In this document: positions 11,854 through 23,975 of the stretch, in pieces
Layout of the letters: each line of letters starts with the position of its first letter
How positions within the stretch are numbered: position 1 is the stretch's first letter
Assembly (NCBI GenBank): GCA_940671915.1
Contig: CALNVZ010000218.1
Location: 433,345-497,344 of the forward strand
Length of the DNA: 64,000 bases
Source: Paracentrotus lividus
Lineage: Eukaryota > Echinodermata > Echinoidea > Camarodonta > Echinidae
Reading direction: 5' to 3'
Program-made: the position numbers and the translations under genes
The notes under the pieces: model-generated
Told to the model about the DNA's origin: nothing
The model's input: only the letters and a program-made list of their open reading frames with translations
Database searches by the model: none

Positions 11854-13043
11854 CCATGATTCGTTCTACAATATAGAGGCATATTTTTGCAACAGCTTCA
11901 TGATATTAGATAGCCGTGCTGACATCTCATTCATTCCTGCGGTCAATCTATACATGACAAGAGAGTGTTCATCATGTCACAACTAAACACCAGTTGGTGT
12001 CGAGAGAATCATTGGTCATTTTAATCACTTTACCAACTCACCCCACCCACTCTCTACTTAAACACCCTCTATACACCTCATAAACATTCACCCCCTTAAG
12101 CGCCCCATCCTATTTTAAATCATACATAATACCTCCTAAGTAATCAGAAAGTGACGTATTTTACAGCCGCATTTAACTTATTGGCATCTCTCAGCGGTTG
12201 TTATACTTGCATAGGCGGAGAAGCGTGCGAAAATGTGAACCCCAAAAGCGCCATAGTTGCGTCACAGCGTTATATCTATTTCTCACTCTCTTTGCACAAC
12301 CATAGAAAGCATACACGATAACACACACCCATAACACATCACATTACTTTGGATGTAGCTATCGGCCTCAAAGCCGGATTCGACTTCATTTAAACAGCGG
12401 ACATCGTTGATTCTTTCGAATCTTTCCCGGCTATTTCTTCTCATGAAATTTAAAGTCGGACGAAGGCTTTTATCACGCTTTGTAAATTGTTAATCAGTTC
12501 TGATTTGGTTAACGGGCCGTGCTTTCACAGAGGAAAAACCTTGGAAATAATCTGCAAACAATTACAGACCTCTTTCCATAATCTGCTTTTGGATTAATCG
12601 TATTAGGATACTTAAGACTACTGGATTTAAAATCTTAAACACAGAATAAAACATATTTAGCTATATCTCACTCTTTCTTGATAGTTGGGAATTGAATTCA
12701 GCTTTAGACGATTTTGCAGCAGAATTCGAATAATCGCTCATTTCGAAAGTACCAGAAGAAGTAGGAAGAAATATTTATCGCATCTTCGCATCGAGCGCCG
12801 CCACGAACACATCGAGTTGCTTGAATCTTACTTGCATCTTACTTAACATTATTTGCAACCATACTGGGAAACGTTTAACACGGAGTTAATCAGCTCTTCC
12901 TAATCATAGTGTGATTATTATTCCAAAGGGATTTCTATTCCAAACAAGCTTCATTTTCAATCATCCTTGCTGAATTTAAAAGAAGAGCTGTTGAAATTAT
13001 ATTGGTTGTCTGTTTGAGTTAGCATTTGTCGGATTCATACGTA
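11854..13043 (+). promoter_or_regulatory. Upstream region and probable 5' UTR of the exon at 13044
   Basis: Low in obvious transposons and richer in CpG than the flanks, especially 12160-12900. This would fit a promoter and 5' UTR for the signal-peptide exon that follows. I see no convincing TATA box or transcription start. An in-frame TAG at 13020-13022 precedes the start codon. The promoter call is inference from position and composition only. Confidence 0.35.
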
Positions 13044-13155
13044 ATGGATATGCGAAGCTTCGGAAAACTGCGGGGGTGGATGCCCGGGCTAGGGTTGTTA
13101 ATTATCGTTGGGATCTTTGAGTGCTGTGAGGGTGCGACGGATTCGGTCCAAATTG
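13044..13155 (+). CDS. First coding exon, signal peptide; probable AMPA/kainate-type ionotropic glutamate receptor (partial)
   Basis: The exon reads from ATG at 13044 through 37 codons plus one base. It ends at a perfect donor, G|GTAAGT, at 13156 (phase 1). An in-frame TAG at 13020-13022 upstream supports this start; a second ATG two codons on is possible. The product has a basic stretch (RSFGKLR), a hydrophobic core (LGLLIIVGIF) and a small-residue region (CCEGA) fitting signal-peptidase cleavage. The mature start would be about ATDSVQIG. In animal AMPA receptors the mature N-terminus has a similar (S/D)(I/V)QIGGLF stretch beginning the ligand-sensing amino-terminal domain, and a first exon ending at QIG is plausible for that family. 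The exon and signal peptide are direct observations; the receptor identity rests on about six residues and is inference. No exon 2 was found downstream in the window. Confidence 0.55.
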
Positions 13156-13671
13156 GTAAGTAAATCCATTTGAATTCACTTGATATTAACATCATATAAC
13201 CATTTTGAAGCATTTTGATGAAGCTCTCATTTCTCATGGTACATTATGAGTTTACATTAAGTGAACCATTGCGAGGGTGTGTGTGTATGTCACTGAAAAA
13301 AACAAAGATGAAGAAAAATATAAATGCATGGACACTATTAAAGGAAAATGATAATGAATAAAACCAAAAACAAGTATATTTATTTGATTACTATCTGTAA
13401 ATAGATATTGGCCAAGAGAACAAACTATCATTACGTAGTTAGAGGATAAGTTCTCTTTGTAGAATTGTACATCTAACAGATATCAATCTTTTCTCTTTCA
13501 GTGTTTTATAACACTTTTTTTTAAAGATATTTTTTTGGCACTTGAAAGACACATTTAATGTATTTTATTTTTCTTAAAGATGGTAATGTGCGTAAGAGAA
13601 CGATCAAAAAGAAATTATGAAAGTATGAATCTGACAGATTTAGAGGTATTGTTAGAACTAAGCAGGGGCCG
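13156..13671 (+). other. Start of intron 1
   Basis: Begins with the GTAAGT donor. AT-rich, with no recognised exon. If the gene model is right, the intron is long and hosts the repeats listed downstream. Confidence 0.45.
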
Positions 13672-13824
13672 CGGAGCGTTTTTGAAGTGGAGGGGCTTGA
13701 GCCGGAAGTGGGGGGGGGGGGGGGGGGGGGGAGGGGGGGGGGCTGAACAGGCTAAAAATCACAAATGTATGGTCATTTTTGCATTTTTGTACATGTTGGC
13801 TGACAAAAGTTCCGCGGCCCCTGC
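13672..13824. mobile_element. Harbinger-like MITE, 153 bp, TAA target duplication
   Basis: Perfect terminal inverted repeats GCAGGGGCCGCGGA and TCCGCGGCCCCTGC, flanked by TAA at 13669-13671 and 13825-13827. A three-base TAA duplication is typical of PIF/Harbinger elements. It contains a G run of more than 20 (about 13710-13742). Not coding: the 93-codon frame across it includes poly-glycine from the G run. Confidence 0.75.
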
Positions 13825-13827
13825 TAA

Positions 13828-14717
13828 GTATCTACTTACATTTATAAAGTCACTCGAATAGAATTTTCTTAAGTCATAAATAATGCACAATAATACCAAA
13901 AGAGAGAATGATTTGATGTAAATTATGTGAGAGACCGGTCGAATTTAAAAAGCCCGAGGCGGAATATTTTGAAAGGAAGTATTGTCCATTTTACAAAGCG
14001 CCATGACATCGCATAATTATGCCGTTGATAAAGATGATGCCGTTTTCCCAAAGGAGAAACATGCTTTTTAGCAATATATGACTGTCTGACTATATGATAT
14101 CGGACTGTGATGAAATATGCAGTTTTCACATTTGCAATCAGAAAGATTTTGTATATTCATTCCATTATACATCTTTCAAATTGCATGCAATCTTATTGCT
14201 GGAGGCAAAAATATCTTTTATATTGCCAGAGAGGGCTTGATGGAGAATTAGCAAAAAAATTGGATCATCTTATTATTGAGACAGTTTTATGATTCCATTT
14301 TGAATTGTAGTGTATACGTGGTAAGGATACGAGTATAATACTTCCAATATAAACGAATTTTCTCTTGGTAATTTTCAGGCTTATAAAGTCGGTGGTAGTT
14401 TTCAATCTCGAGATCTTTATTTACTGTATGTAGCCTGCACTAAAGCAAATCAAGTAAGTTGCAGGAATACTAATAAAGGACACTCAATTTCTGTTTTTTC
14501 TTCTTCAAGACATTACCATAGAACTCTCGAGCAAGATAATTGTCGTTACCAACTACAAGTTATAGCTTAGATAAGGAAATAATTTCATTTGAAAGAATTG
14601 GTCAATATTATTTGTTTTTAATGTACACTTATACTTATGTGGATAGGTGGATGGGGGAAAATGCACACACAAACCAAGAGAAGATAGAAACGATGTAGTG
14701 CAGATCTCGTAAATACA
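13828..14717. other. No gene seen
   Basis: AT-rich putative intron. Pyrimidine-AG sites occur (for example near 14378), but none opens a frame reading GGLF or another recognisable continuation of the exon at 13044. Confidence 0.45.
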
Positions 14718-15773
14718 TACAGGGTGACCCAGAAAAAAGGAAACCCAAGTTTGATCATCAATAATTTAAAAAATATTACCATGGTGATTATAAAATTATA
14801 TCACTGGAAAGTGCAACTCATTACCATTTTAATGATACCCCGTTCAGCTCACCAATGTCACGCATCACTGAACCTCATTGTTTTGAAAATGTCTTGCAAA
14901 ATTGTGAATGGTTCACTTTCACGCTCATTGAGATGGGTTGCGGCAATGTGCCTAAAAAGGAATCCAACTTTCATCATCAATCATTTTAAAAACATGACAG
15001 TAGTGATTATGACGTTTATATCACTGGAAAGTGCAACTCATTATCATTGTATTGATATCTTTTTCAGCTCACCAATGTCACGCATCACTGAACCCCATTG
15101 TTCTGAAAATATCTTGCAAGATTGTGATTGATGCACTGTCATGCTTCTTACATTATCCATGGGGAACTGAAGGTTCTCTGGGTTGTCGTGACCACTAACA
15201 TGTTGAAATTACGTGGATGGTAAGATTAAAGGACTAAATAAGTAAAAATTTCCAACCCATTCATCAAACTCATTTATTTTAAGTCACTGGAATGCTTTAC
15301 TTAGATTTGTTAGGAATCTTTGAAGCAACTCATCTCAAGGAGCATGAAAGAGAACCTATCACAATTTTGCGAGACAATTTTCAAAACAATGGGGTTCAGT
15401 GATGCATGATATTGGTGAGCTGAAAGAGGTATCATTAGAATGGTAATGAGTTGTAATTTCCAGTGATATTAAACTCTTAATCACCACTGAAATATTCTTG
15501 AAGTTATTAATGATCAAAGTTGGGTTTCCTTTCCAGGCACATTCACACAAACCATCCCAGGGTGCATGAAAGTGAACCATGCACAATTTTACAAGACTTT
15601 TTTCAAAACAATGGGGTTTAGTGATGCGTGACATTGGTGAGGTGAGCGAGGTATCATTAAAATGGTAATGAGTTGCACTTTCCAGTGATATAAATTTTAT
15701 AATCACCATGGTAATATTTTTTTAAATTATTGATGATCAAACTTGGGTTTCCTTTTTTCTGGGTCACCCTGTA
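14718..15773. mobile_element. Compound foldback transposon, four ~220-bp units in two inverted pairs
   Basis: The termini are CAGGGTGACCCAGAAAAAAGG and its complement, flanked by TA at 14718-14719 and 15772-15773. This is as expected for a Tc1/mariner-type TA insertion. Each arm holds two direct copies of a unit of about 220 bp (starts near 14731, 14951; inverted starts near 15757, 15534), with a unique spacer at about 15156-15310. Both arms carry open frames of 116-135 codons, but these are the same repeat read in each orientation, not a transposase. Confidence 0.8.
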
Positions 15774-16996
15774 TAGACTTAGAACAATAATAAAACTATT
15801 GCTGATTTAAAGTGGTTTCCAATTGATTTTGTATTAGCGAGGTGACATAAGGCTATATCTCTTTATATTGATCATTACAATACCTTAATTGGTTGAACGA
15901 TTCTTTCCGCCTTTCTTCTTTCATTTAGTCGCAGGTCATCAGACCATTAAAGCCGTTCAGCATTCCAACAATAAAACAAAGCATCGATTATTGATAAATC
16001 AATGGATCTTAAAGTCGCCTGACATCCAAATTATATATATCCTGTCAGTTTGTAATATAGCACACTCCCATGGGTAATAGTGTTGTATTAATCTAAACAA
16101 TAGGTGTTAATAAATTTACCTACATTTTCTATACTGGTAAAGTCATGCAGGTTCCGACACTTGTGTTATACCATGTATACTGAGGGTGATAATATTTTTT
16201 GTGTATAATAATGATGCAGATTTTGAGAATCAAATTATCGTCTAAGTTGTCATGATTGTAATTGAATTTTCTTTTAACACCCTTATAAATGACAAATGAC
16301 TAATTTATGAGACTTGATGATCGTATTTTTTTTTTACTTTGTCTACCAACTATGCTGACGTTTGAATTAAATTATCAAAGGAATTGATTCATTATGTAAT
16401 CTGTTGCACATTCATGAAACACACTTATGGTTAGGAACATATTTTGCTGTCATGTCGTAGATGAACATTACAAAGCTTATCTATTCAACTAAAATAATTT
16501 AATGTATACAATACATACAATGTATTTTACTGGTATTGTAAAGCACTTTACCATGACAAAGTAAAAGCGTGATGTGAAATATTTTGAAAAACATGAACAA
16601 TAGTATTTTTTTTTAAATTAGGACGACCATCACTAATGACACTCTTGTACCGTATTACTTATCGTATTCAGCTTCAACATAATCATTGTACGGATTAAAC
16701 AAACTTCTCGTAATATAATATGCTCTAATAAATATTCTTCTACACCAATTAAATTGTCGTTTCCTCAAGGCCAACGTGACCTCATTATAAACCAATCTGT
16801 AATATATATTTTAAGCCTCGTTTCAGACTCTAATTATCAGAAAGAAAACAAGAGACAAAGAAAGATGGATAAACAATACAGCCGTACTTTCATGCATAGA
16901 GGATAGGCCTCGATAATATCCTCTGCTTATTTAACATAGATAATACCACATACTCTAACACACGCAGTATTACAGTCCGCCGAATACTAGGATACA
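15774..16996. other. No gene seen
   Basis: AT-rich sequence. A 62-codon frame at 15889-16077 has no recognisable product. Confidence 0.5.
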
Positions 16997-17968
16997 TGCA
17001 GGTAATATGGGCACCCTAAGCTCATTTGCGTAATTTGCATAAAATTACGAAATGACACACAGTCTAATCTTTGTTTATATGAATCAATAACTACTGCTCT
17101 AACTTTTATTGTGAAGAAAACCAATTATCACCAACCCCCGTGTCTGCAATATTCAAATGTTGACGTCATTACCAAAGTGCCCATATTACCTGCATATGCA
17201 GGTAATATGGGCACATGTATTTAATGTATGTTTTAAAAACTACAATGACTCTACCATGTCTGGAATTTGCTTAAAATGTTGAAAATCATTAACTTTAAGA
17301 TATAATTCGAAATTATAAGACCCTTCAGTAAATCCTTTGACTATATATTTTAATGTTATGTATTTTGTATATTATTTCTTTTTTTAATATTATTTAAATA
17401 TTATTTTCATTATACAAGTCAATATAGGCCTACTATAAGTTATTTATATTAATTATATACTGTGAATATACCCCCAAAAAATCGTAGCAAAGAGATTGAT
17501 GCCTCATCCCAATACTAAGTACCAGAATCATTTCCGCCATTTTGGATGTCCCATATTACCTGCACTAATGTTGCTATGTCAGGCTAGCATTTAACGCAAC
17601 ATTGCACCCTTTCACTAAAACAAATAGACCTGTACACTCTAGTATGATCAAAATGAAATTATAAGCTTACTAAATATACAAAACAATTGAGGTTACCCCC
17701 TCAAACACTCTTTCACCATCACATTCTGTGAAATATAAAATTTTACATCAGGGTTAAAAAAATGCCGTAAGTTTTACCTACCTTGTTGGTTTTCAGCAAT
17801 TTTCTCAAAGAAATTTCGGCATCAGATGCTCTCACGACGATATATTTTCGTATACAGTTCATATGAACAGCATTATGGTGCTCACACCGGTCACCGGTCA
17901 TCGGTCGACGGTCACGACATGATTTGCTTCAGGTGGCCCATAATACCTGCTGGCCCATATTACCTGCA
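16997..17968. mobile_element. Composite palindromic transposon cluster (GCAGGTAATATGGGC termini)
   Basis: The 15-17 bp terminus TGCAGGTAATATGGGCA or its complement occurs five times: 16997-17013 (+), 17178-17194 (-), 17197-17213 (+), 17549-17564 (-) and 17952-17968 (-), plus a one-mismatch copy at 17935-17950 (-). These delimit a ~200-bp element (16997-17194) joined head to tail, with TA between, to a larger one of ~770 bp (17197-17968) that may hold an internal copy. No transposase frame is seen. Confidence 0.7.
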
Positions 17969-18943
17969 TGTACCCTATATGACATTTCTAATATGTCTTC
18001 CTTAATGCTTTACAGGATTTATATTCAGTGTATCAAGCATCATTAAAATGGCAGGTTCTGGCTAGAAATAACAATACAACACCCGGAAAAACACAAATGG
18101 TGAAATTGGTGGAAAAGGGCCGAGGAGTGATACGATTTGTCTCGCCTTTTTGAAAAATTGTCACTCCTTTTTTTTCTTAGAGTGATTTTACCTTTCGAAT
18201 GTTTGTCATGATATCATAGCCGTCTTCTTAGAACTTTATTGGGTAACATGAAGACGTGTTATATATTAACGAAAAGCGAGGAGCTGTACTTCAACTTGTA
18301 TGAAGTGCCAATCGTAAGGTGCTATACTGTTGTAATAATTAACCTGCTATAATCATATTTTTAGAGCAAGAAGTTTTCTTATCCCAGTTGAGATTTTAAT
18401 GTATTTCTGCTTCTCACTCGATCAAATTTTTAATTTATGCCAAATTCTTGTCCTGGGGAAATTATGACGTCATTATACAGCGTTTGATCATACAATGTAA
18501 AAACAATATCTGTATTTTCACAGCAAAATGCTCTCAGCAGAGTTACCATATCTTATTTGTGTAAAATTATGAAAATTGTGGTTTATTTCTTTCCAACAAA
18601 TATTAATACGTGATAGGTACAAAACATACATCAGAACTAACACATTTGTTCTGTTTTAACTAAATATTTAAGCTACGCTACAGAAACTCTTCTTTTCCCT
18701 TCTATCCCATAAAATCATGGGGTAAATGAACTGAAAATCTTTTTTTTTTTTAAATAAACACAGTTTATGGCGACTCTGCTGACATCACTTTGGTGTAAAA
18801 ATACATATTTCTTCAGGACTGGATTTCTTTGTATTTTTTGTTTAGGTGCAGGTCAACTGCCATTTGTACATTCTGACGTAATGAAATGACTTGTTGAAAG
18901 TTCATCTTTTTATCATAATCTAAAGAGTAAAATACGTGTAATT
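17969..18943. other. No gene seen
   Basis: AT-rich sequence with poly-T tracts near 18168 and 18740. No exon recognised. Confidence 0.5.
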
Positions 18944-19093
18944 TAGTGGCGGATCCAGGATTTCAGGATGGAGGGGGGGGGGGGGGGGGGGGGGGTGAGG
19001 TGCCGCAGAAATTTTCGGATTTTAACATGTACAGTCAATGAGTGATTTTCAAATTATGGGGGGGGGGGGCGCCCCCGCCTGGATCTGCTACTG
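18944..19093. mobile_element. MITE with TAGTGGCGGATCCAGG termini, copy 1
   Basis: The left end TAGTGGCGGATCCAGG and right end CCTGGATCTGCTACTG are inverted repeats about 150 bp apart. Between them are G runs of about 23 and 11 and GCGCCCCC. A related copy lies at 41770-41890. Confidence 0.7.
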
Positions 19094-19669
19094 CAAATTA
19101 TTGATCGGTTGGAGTAAGTGGTTCGGGAAGGAGGAATAAATCTATACTTAGTCCAGTCAGGGGTGAAAATGAAAGGAGGAGGTCAAATTTAGCTTAGGGT
19201 AAAATAGGAATATATGAATATTTAACGGGTCGCATACAAAAGATTTGCACCCTGTTTTTTAAAAAGTTGATTCTGTTTTCATGTTTGCTTATCAGTTTGA
19301 AAGTATAGTTTTATATGAATGATACAGGATGATGACGGGGTGTATGATTGGCTTATTTGTAAGAGGAAGAGATACATTTTGACATTTATTTGATATAATA
19401 TAAAAAAAATTGAAATATATATTTTAAAAAAATAAAAAATATATAAATATATTATAAAATATATTCAGATATTCAGCGATTAAAACGTCGGAATATGGAG
19501 TATTCACGGCAGTGCAGATTTTGATACAAATGCAGGTGAATACCAGTTAATTTTCAGATTAAAAAAAAAATGAGTTTGCCTTGTAAATAAAACATAGCGA
19601 TTGCGTGGAAAACAATCCAAAATCAGTATAAGATTTTTCTCTTGAAAAAAAGGGGTTTTAATAGGACTA
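19094..19669. other. No gene seen; very AT-rich stretch
   Basis: Includes an almost pure A/T stretch at about 19395-19465. Confidence 0.5.
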
Positions 19670-19974
19670 TACCAATCACAACATTTGCTTTAAAGCCAAT
19701 AAGAACTAGCATTCTTGTAAGGCACCATCTTTAGTCCTCGACTACTAAAATCTGCCCCGATTCCTAACCCATAATGCAACATTCTGAGCAGTAGAGTCTT
19801 GTAATATAGACCCACTTGAATTATAACACACTAATTCACCAAGTAGCAAACTGAGTACTTTATGCAAATAAAATTATTGGCTAGTTTATACTTTTTTTTA
19901 TAGGTATATTTTAAGATAAGCTATTCATAACACACAGTCAATGAGAAGTTTGGTCAGTTCACTCTCGCTTTAAG
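19670..19974 (-). mobile_element. TTAA-type dispersed repeat, copy 1
   Basis: Read on the minus strand from 19974 it begins TTAAAGCGAGAGTGAACTGA, runs through GACTGTGTGTTATGAATAGC and ATTATGGGTTAGGAATCGGG, and ends near CTTTAAAGC. The same order is found on the plus strand at 32873-33227. The two copies therefore define a ~300-360 bp family with TTAA-type ends. Confidence 0.7.
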
Positions 19975-20433
19975 ATTCAAATTGGTATTGAACTATTTAT
20001 GATATTCTTTAGAGAGGGGTACATCTCCTTCTTGAAGACGCAGGAACACACACATATTAAGCTGATTGCTTCTTGACGGTATTCGTTTAATGCATATTTC
20101 ATACCCGTAAATATAAATTGCTTTTATTCATTGGATATGCGATGCGAACGATTCCAGGACATTTTAAGATTATCAGACGATATTGCTTGAATATAATTGA
20201 ACATGGACGGAAAATTGATAAATGATGTACATTACACGTATATTATTTTTCATCTTTCTTCCTCTTCCCCTGTGTTTTCCCTCCATCTTCTAAATGCTCA
20301 TACATTCTAGGACGCGACTATTGTCGTTGGTAGGCTACATCATGTTATTGAGCATTATTCAAAAATAAAGGGGCATAAACGGAATACAAATAATTTGTTA
20401 AGTATAAAGAAGAGAATAGAGCACGAGAATAAT
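19975..20433. other. No gene seen
   Basis: AT-rich unique-looking sequence. Confidence 0.5.
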
Positions 20434-20470
20434 ACTGCTCCTACTACTACTGCTCCTACTACTACTACTG

Positions 20471-20529
<59 letters not shown>

Positions 20530-20530
20530 G

Positions 20531-20586
<56 letters not shown>
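20434..20586. repeat. (ACT)n microsatellite
   Basis: About 50 ACT trinucleotide units with occasional GCT interruptions. Frames through it give poly-Thr or poly-Val and are not genes. It abuts the MITE copy at 20647. Confidence 0.95.
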
Positions 20587-20587
<1 letters not shown>

Positions 20588-20646
20588 TTATTATTACCAA
20601 TTCTACTACTACCACTTTAACTACAAATATTACTACCACTACTACT

Positions 20647-20845
20647 CTTTTCCTGGTCAAGTTTAAACTATCTCCGATCAATTTGACATTTCTGACAAGC
20701 ACTTTCATCAGAAATGTGAACGTTATTAAAGTCTAAACGTTAATTCAATTGACCGATAGCTTTGCTCCGTGGGGTATCGTTTAAATTGAATGAACACAAA
20801 CGAATTTGATTGCAAAGAGTTTAAAATTGACCGGGAAAACCTATA
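20647..20845. mobile_element. MITE with AGGTTTTCCCGGTCAA termini, copy 1
   Basis: The right end TTGACCGGGAAAACCTATA is intact; the left end is TTTTCCTGGTCAAGTTTAAA (one change). The interior matches 40091-40296 nearly throughout, including ATCGTTTAAATTG and GATTGCAAAGAGTTTAAAAT. About 200 bp, non-coding. Confidence 0.75.
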
Positions 20846-21889
20846 CTACACGCTAACCGTTCGTAATGAATACCTTTTCTTCAAATGATTACTAAAGAAG
20901 TTAACCCTAGTTCTCACTTTCCTTAAAATCAGAAGTGCACCTAGAATACTGGTTGATGGGGAGTGGGTTAAATGGAGTGAACGAAATAAAACCCTTTAGA
21001 TTATGCCCCTGCTCGTACATCTATCAAGGCGTATTAATTTGATTCACTGGGGATTCTATTGGAGCTTAGATATTTATTTGAACTTCATTGGAGATTTGCA
21101 TTGGTGCAATGCATTGTAATGTGTATAGCCCAGTAAAATAAGATTCATGGGGGAACATGTACGGAGGAATAACTACGTGTACTTATACGAGTTATGAGGG
21201 CAAATAGAGTTATGCGATATGACTTTTGATGTTACAGTTTAAACTCAAGTGAACTTTCATATTTATAAAGTTAACCATCCCCACCCACCCCCCCCCCCTA
21301 AAAAAAAAAGCATTCGACTCGGTGGTTGAACAGGTAATGGAACAGATGAATATACGCATAAAATATTACAGAAAAATTTCCATGATTCTTTTGGATTGAT
21401 TGCTGCTTCCCAATGTTAGAAAAACATACGAATAATGTTCTAGAATGTTTATAACTAACACATGACAGTCAACTCTTCGTCATTTGGAGGGTTGTCTTCA
21501 TATGCCATATATGTTATTTAGTTGGTTGTTTTGCAATGTCGGATCACGTAATGTTTGTCTCAAGTGGGACCCCAGGAATGCATTCTTGTAATTTCAAATG
21601 TCAAAGCACGTCCTAACTAGAAAACAATAAGAGCACAAAAAGCAGAAGAATAAAAATATGGAGTGACTTGATGAAGTTTTACAAACGAAAGAGGATGACC
21701 TATAAATGTTTTCCATCAGTGAGGTTGCAATGGTCGTGGACTTAGACAAGCTTTGTATATTTACAAAGAGTCTTATTGTTTTCAAAAGAACCCAATAAAC
21801 TTATTCGAAGTTCGGGAAACTTAAAAAGTACATGTTTTTGTTTCAAAATGAACACGATCTTAAAGTATTTGAAGTTGGGACTATTTGAC
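20846..21889. other. No gene seen
   Basis: AT-rich sequence with a C/A homopolymer patch near 21283-21310. No exon recognised. Confidence 0.5.
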
Positions 21890-22060
21890 CCGCGTAAACC
21901 ACCTGCTGAACCCCCTCCACCCCTCTTCCACCCCTCTACCATCCCTCTTATACACCCCTCTCATCAAAGAATCGATAATTGTCAGGCCTGTCATACCCGT
22001 ATTACACCCCTCATCGAGACCCACTTGAGGGCTATTGTGACGTAACAATGCACCCCTGTC
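21890..22060. repeat. C-rich degenerate CACCCCTC repeat
   Basis: Repeated CACCCCTC, CACCCCTCT and similar octamers within about 120 bp. A low-complexity pyrimidine tract; an 89-codon frame through it is an artefact. Confidence 0.5.
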
Positions 22061-23763
22061 ATGCCTGTTTGGGATCCGCTCAATACCTTGTCTACTAATA
22101 CTGTAGGATGAATGAAGTTACATCGTAATCAATTAGGAATTTGAGTTTGCTATAGGACCTAATTGATATGTAAACAATAAAGTATAATATGAATGGACGC
22201 TGACAGAATATACAAGGTTCCTTGCACTAGGGGATAGTTTGGTATGATCCAATAATATCACACTGATTTCTTATGAAATTCTCAAATTCTACAAAAGAAC
22301 AGTGACTATGACTGCAAAATTTTTATCTCATTTTTTAAGTTTGCCGTTACATCGTATTGAGTAACCTCTATCGGTAATCATACCATTTCATTTTAGATAT
22401 AATGTACCATCCGAATATTTAAGTAAAATAATTATGATAAGTTAATGTACATCAAAAAGCTTTATTTTCCTGAAAATATCCTCCCCTTTCATGCCTTTGC
22501 AGTTTCAAGTAATGGCTCATGACTGTGTTTGTGGATTTAAGGAAATGCCCAGGATGTAGATGAATTATTGTAACGTGTGTTCTATTCAAATATTTCTTTA
22601 TAGGACATGGTTACATGATTGGATGACTCTAACAATTTTTTTTTTTCTTTCTTTTTTAAAATAATTTTACCGGCTTTTATAAAATGGCATGACAATTTGT
22701 GTCACTGTCATAATTATGGCCGAGTCGATTGTAAAGTGTATTTCAACAAATATTTATAGAATGATATTGTAGGAGTAAATTACATTATTTTGTATGGAAC
22801 AATATAATAATAATTCAGAATCTCATCTGATATAAAGAAGAAATATTATCCGGATTAGGATTAGCTTTATGAATAAGGGATGAGGGATTAGGACAACGTA
22901 TGAGTAATCCTCCAAAAGCAATCCAATATAGTGCATGTGGATATTATTATCTGATTAAGGATCTACAGTGGTATTAGGAACCAAATAATGTTTTGTATTA
23001 ATGTGTGTTGGCAAAGTAAACATTTATAGCAATTTACTCTCATAGTCGACGAAAAATTCTTCATAAGGATTTATTTAATCTAGCTAAATATCTAATATTA
23101 CTAGATTACAAAAATATATTCCCTAGCAATCAGTTAGGTCTATCGTGAAATTAGAATACAATACTACATAAATTGAAATAATCAGCCAAGATTATTCATA
23201 GAATGTTTAAAAAGAAGTCTGACCCCAAAAACTCCAAAACAAACAACATTTTTTTATTTTTTATTTATGCACCAACATAGCGTCCTAAGCTTGCTGGTGA
23301 AAATAAGGATTACCAACCAAAAAGATTTTAAGGGACTAACTGCAAGTAGGAAGAACTAAGTACTCGTCTCATATTTCAAGTACCGCGGTGGATGGCATAT
23401 CGTTTGAAAAGCGTTAAGGTGATGGTTTCTAAAATGTTAATAAGAAACCATAGATATTTGGCAGTAAAACTTGAAATCTTCAGGAGATTCTAGAAAGATC
23501 TACATGTTTATAAACAAAACAAAATAAGCTAATTTAAACAAATTACAATTTGAATCTCATTTAATGATACTGGATCTCTTTACTAAGTAGAGGTCTTCGC
23601 CTGTATGAATGATGTTTGGATCATTCAGAAAGAGCGGCTATATCTCAAAGGAACCCATTCATGGAAGACCTAGGTCCCAAATGAACAGCACTTGATCTGC
23701 ACCGTGACACCTCTATCGGTTAACATTATAAGCATATCATATTCATATCGGTTCATATCTATC
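22061..23763. other. No gene seen
   Basis: 1.7 kb of AT-rich sequence without a supported exon, RNA gene or transposon. Confidence 0.5.
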
Positions 23764-23780
23764 CCGAGAGAGAGAGAGTG

Positions 23781-23830
<50 letters not shown>

Positions 23831-23975
23831 AGGATAGATAGAGAGAGGATAGATAGATTGATAGGGAGAGATAGAGAGAGAGAGAGGGGATAGATAGAGA
23901 GAGGATAGAGAGAAAATAGATAGATAGATAGATATAGATAGAGAAAGAGAGTAAGAAGGAGAAGAAGAAAGAGAA
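23764..23975. repeat. (GA)n / (GATA)n compound microsatellite
   Basis: GA dinucleotides grade into GATA tetranucleotides (GATAGATAGATA near 23917-23940) and GAA-type purine sequence, about 210 bp of purine strand. Confidence 0.9.

Noticed and set aside
14724-15709. 135- and 116-codon frames that resemble each other
   Set aside because: They are the same ~220-bp repeat units read from the two inverted arms. There is no DDE-type or other catalytic motif.
20355-20736. Poly-Thr / poly-Val frames
   Set aside because: ACT microsatellite in coding disguise.
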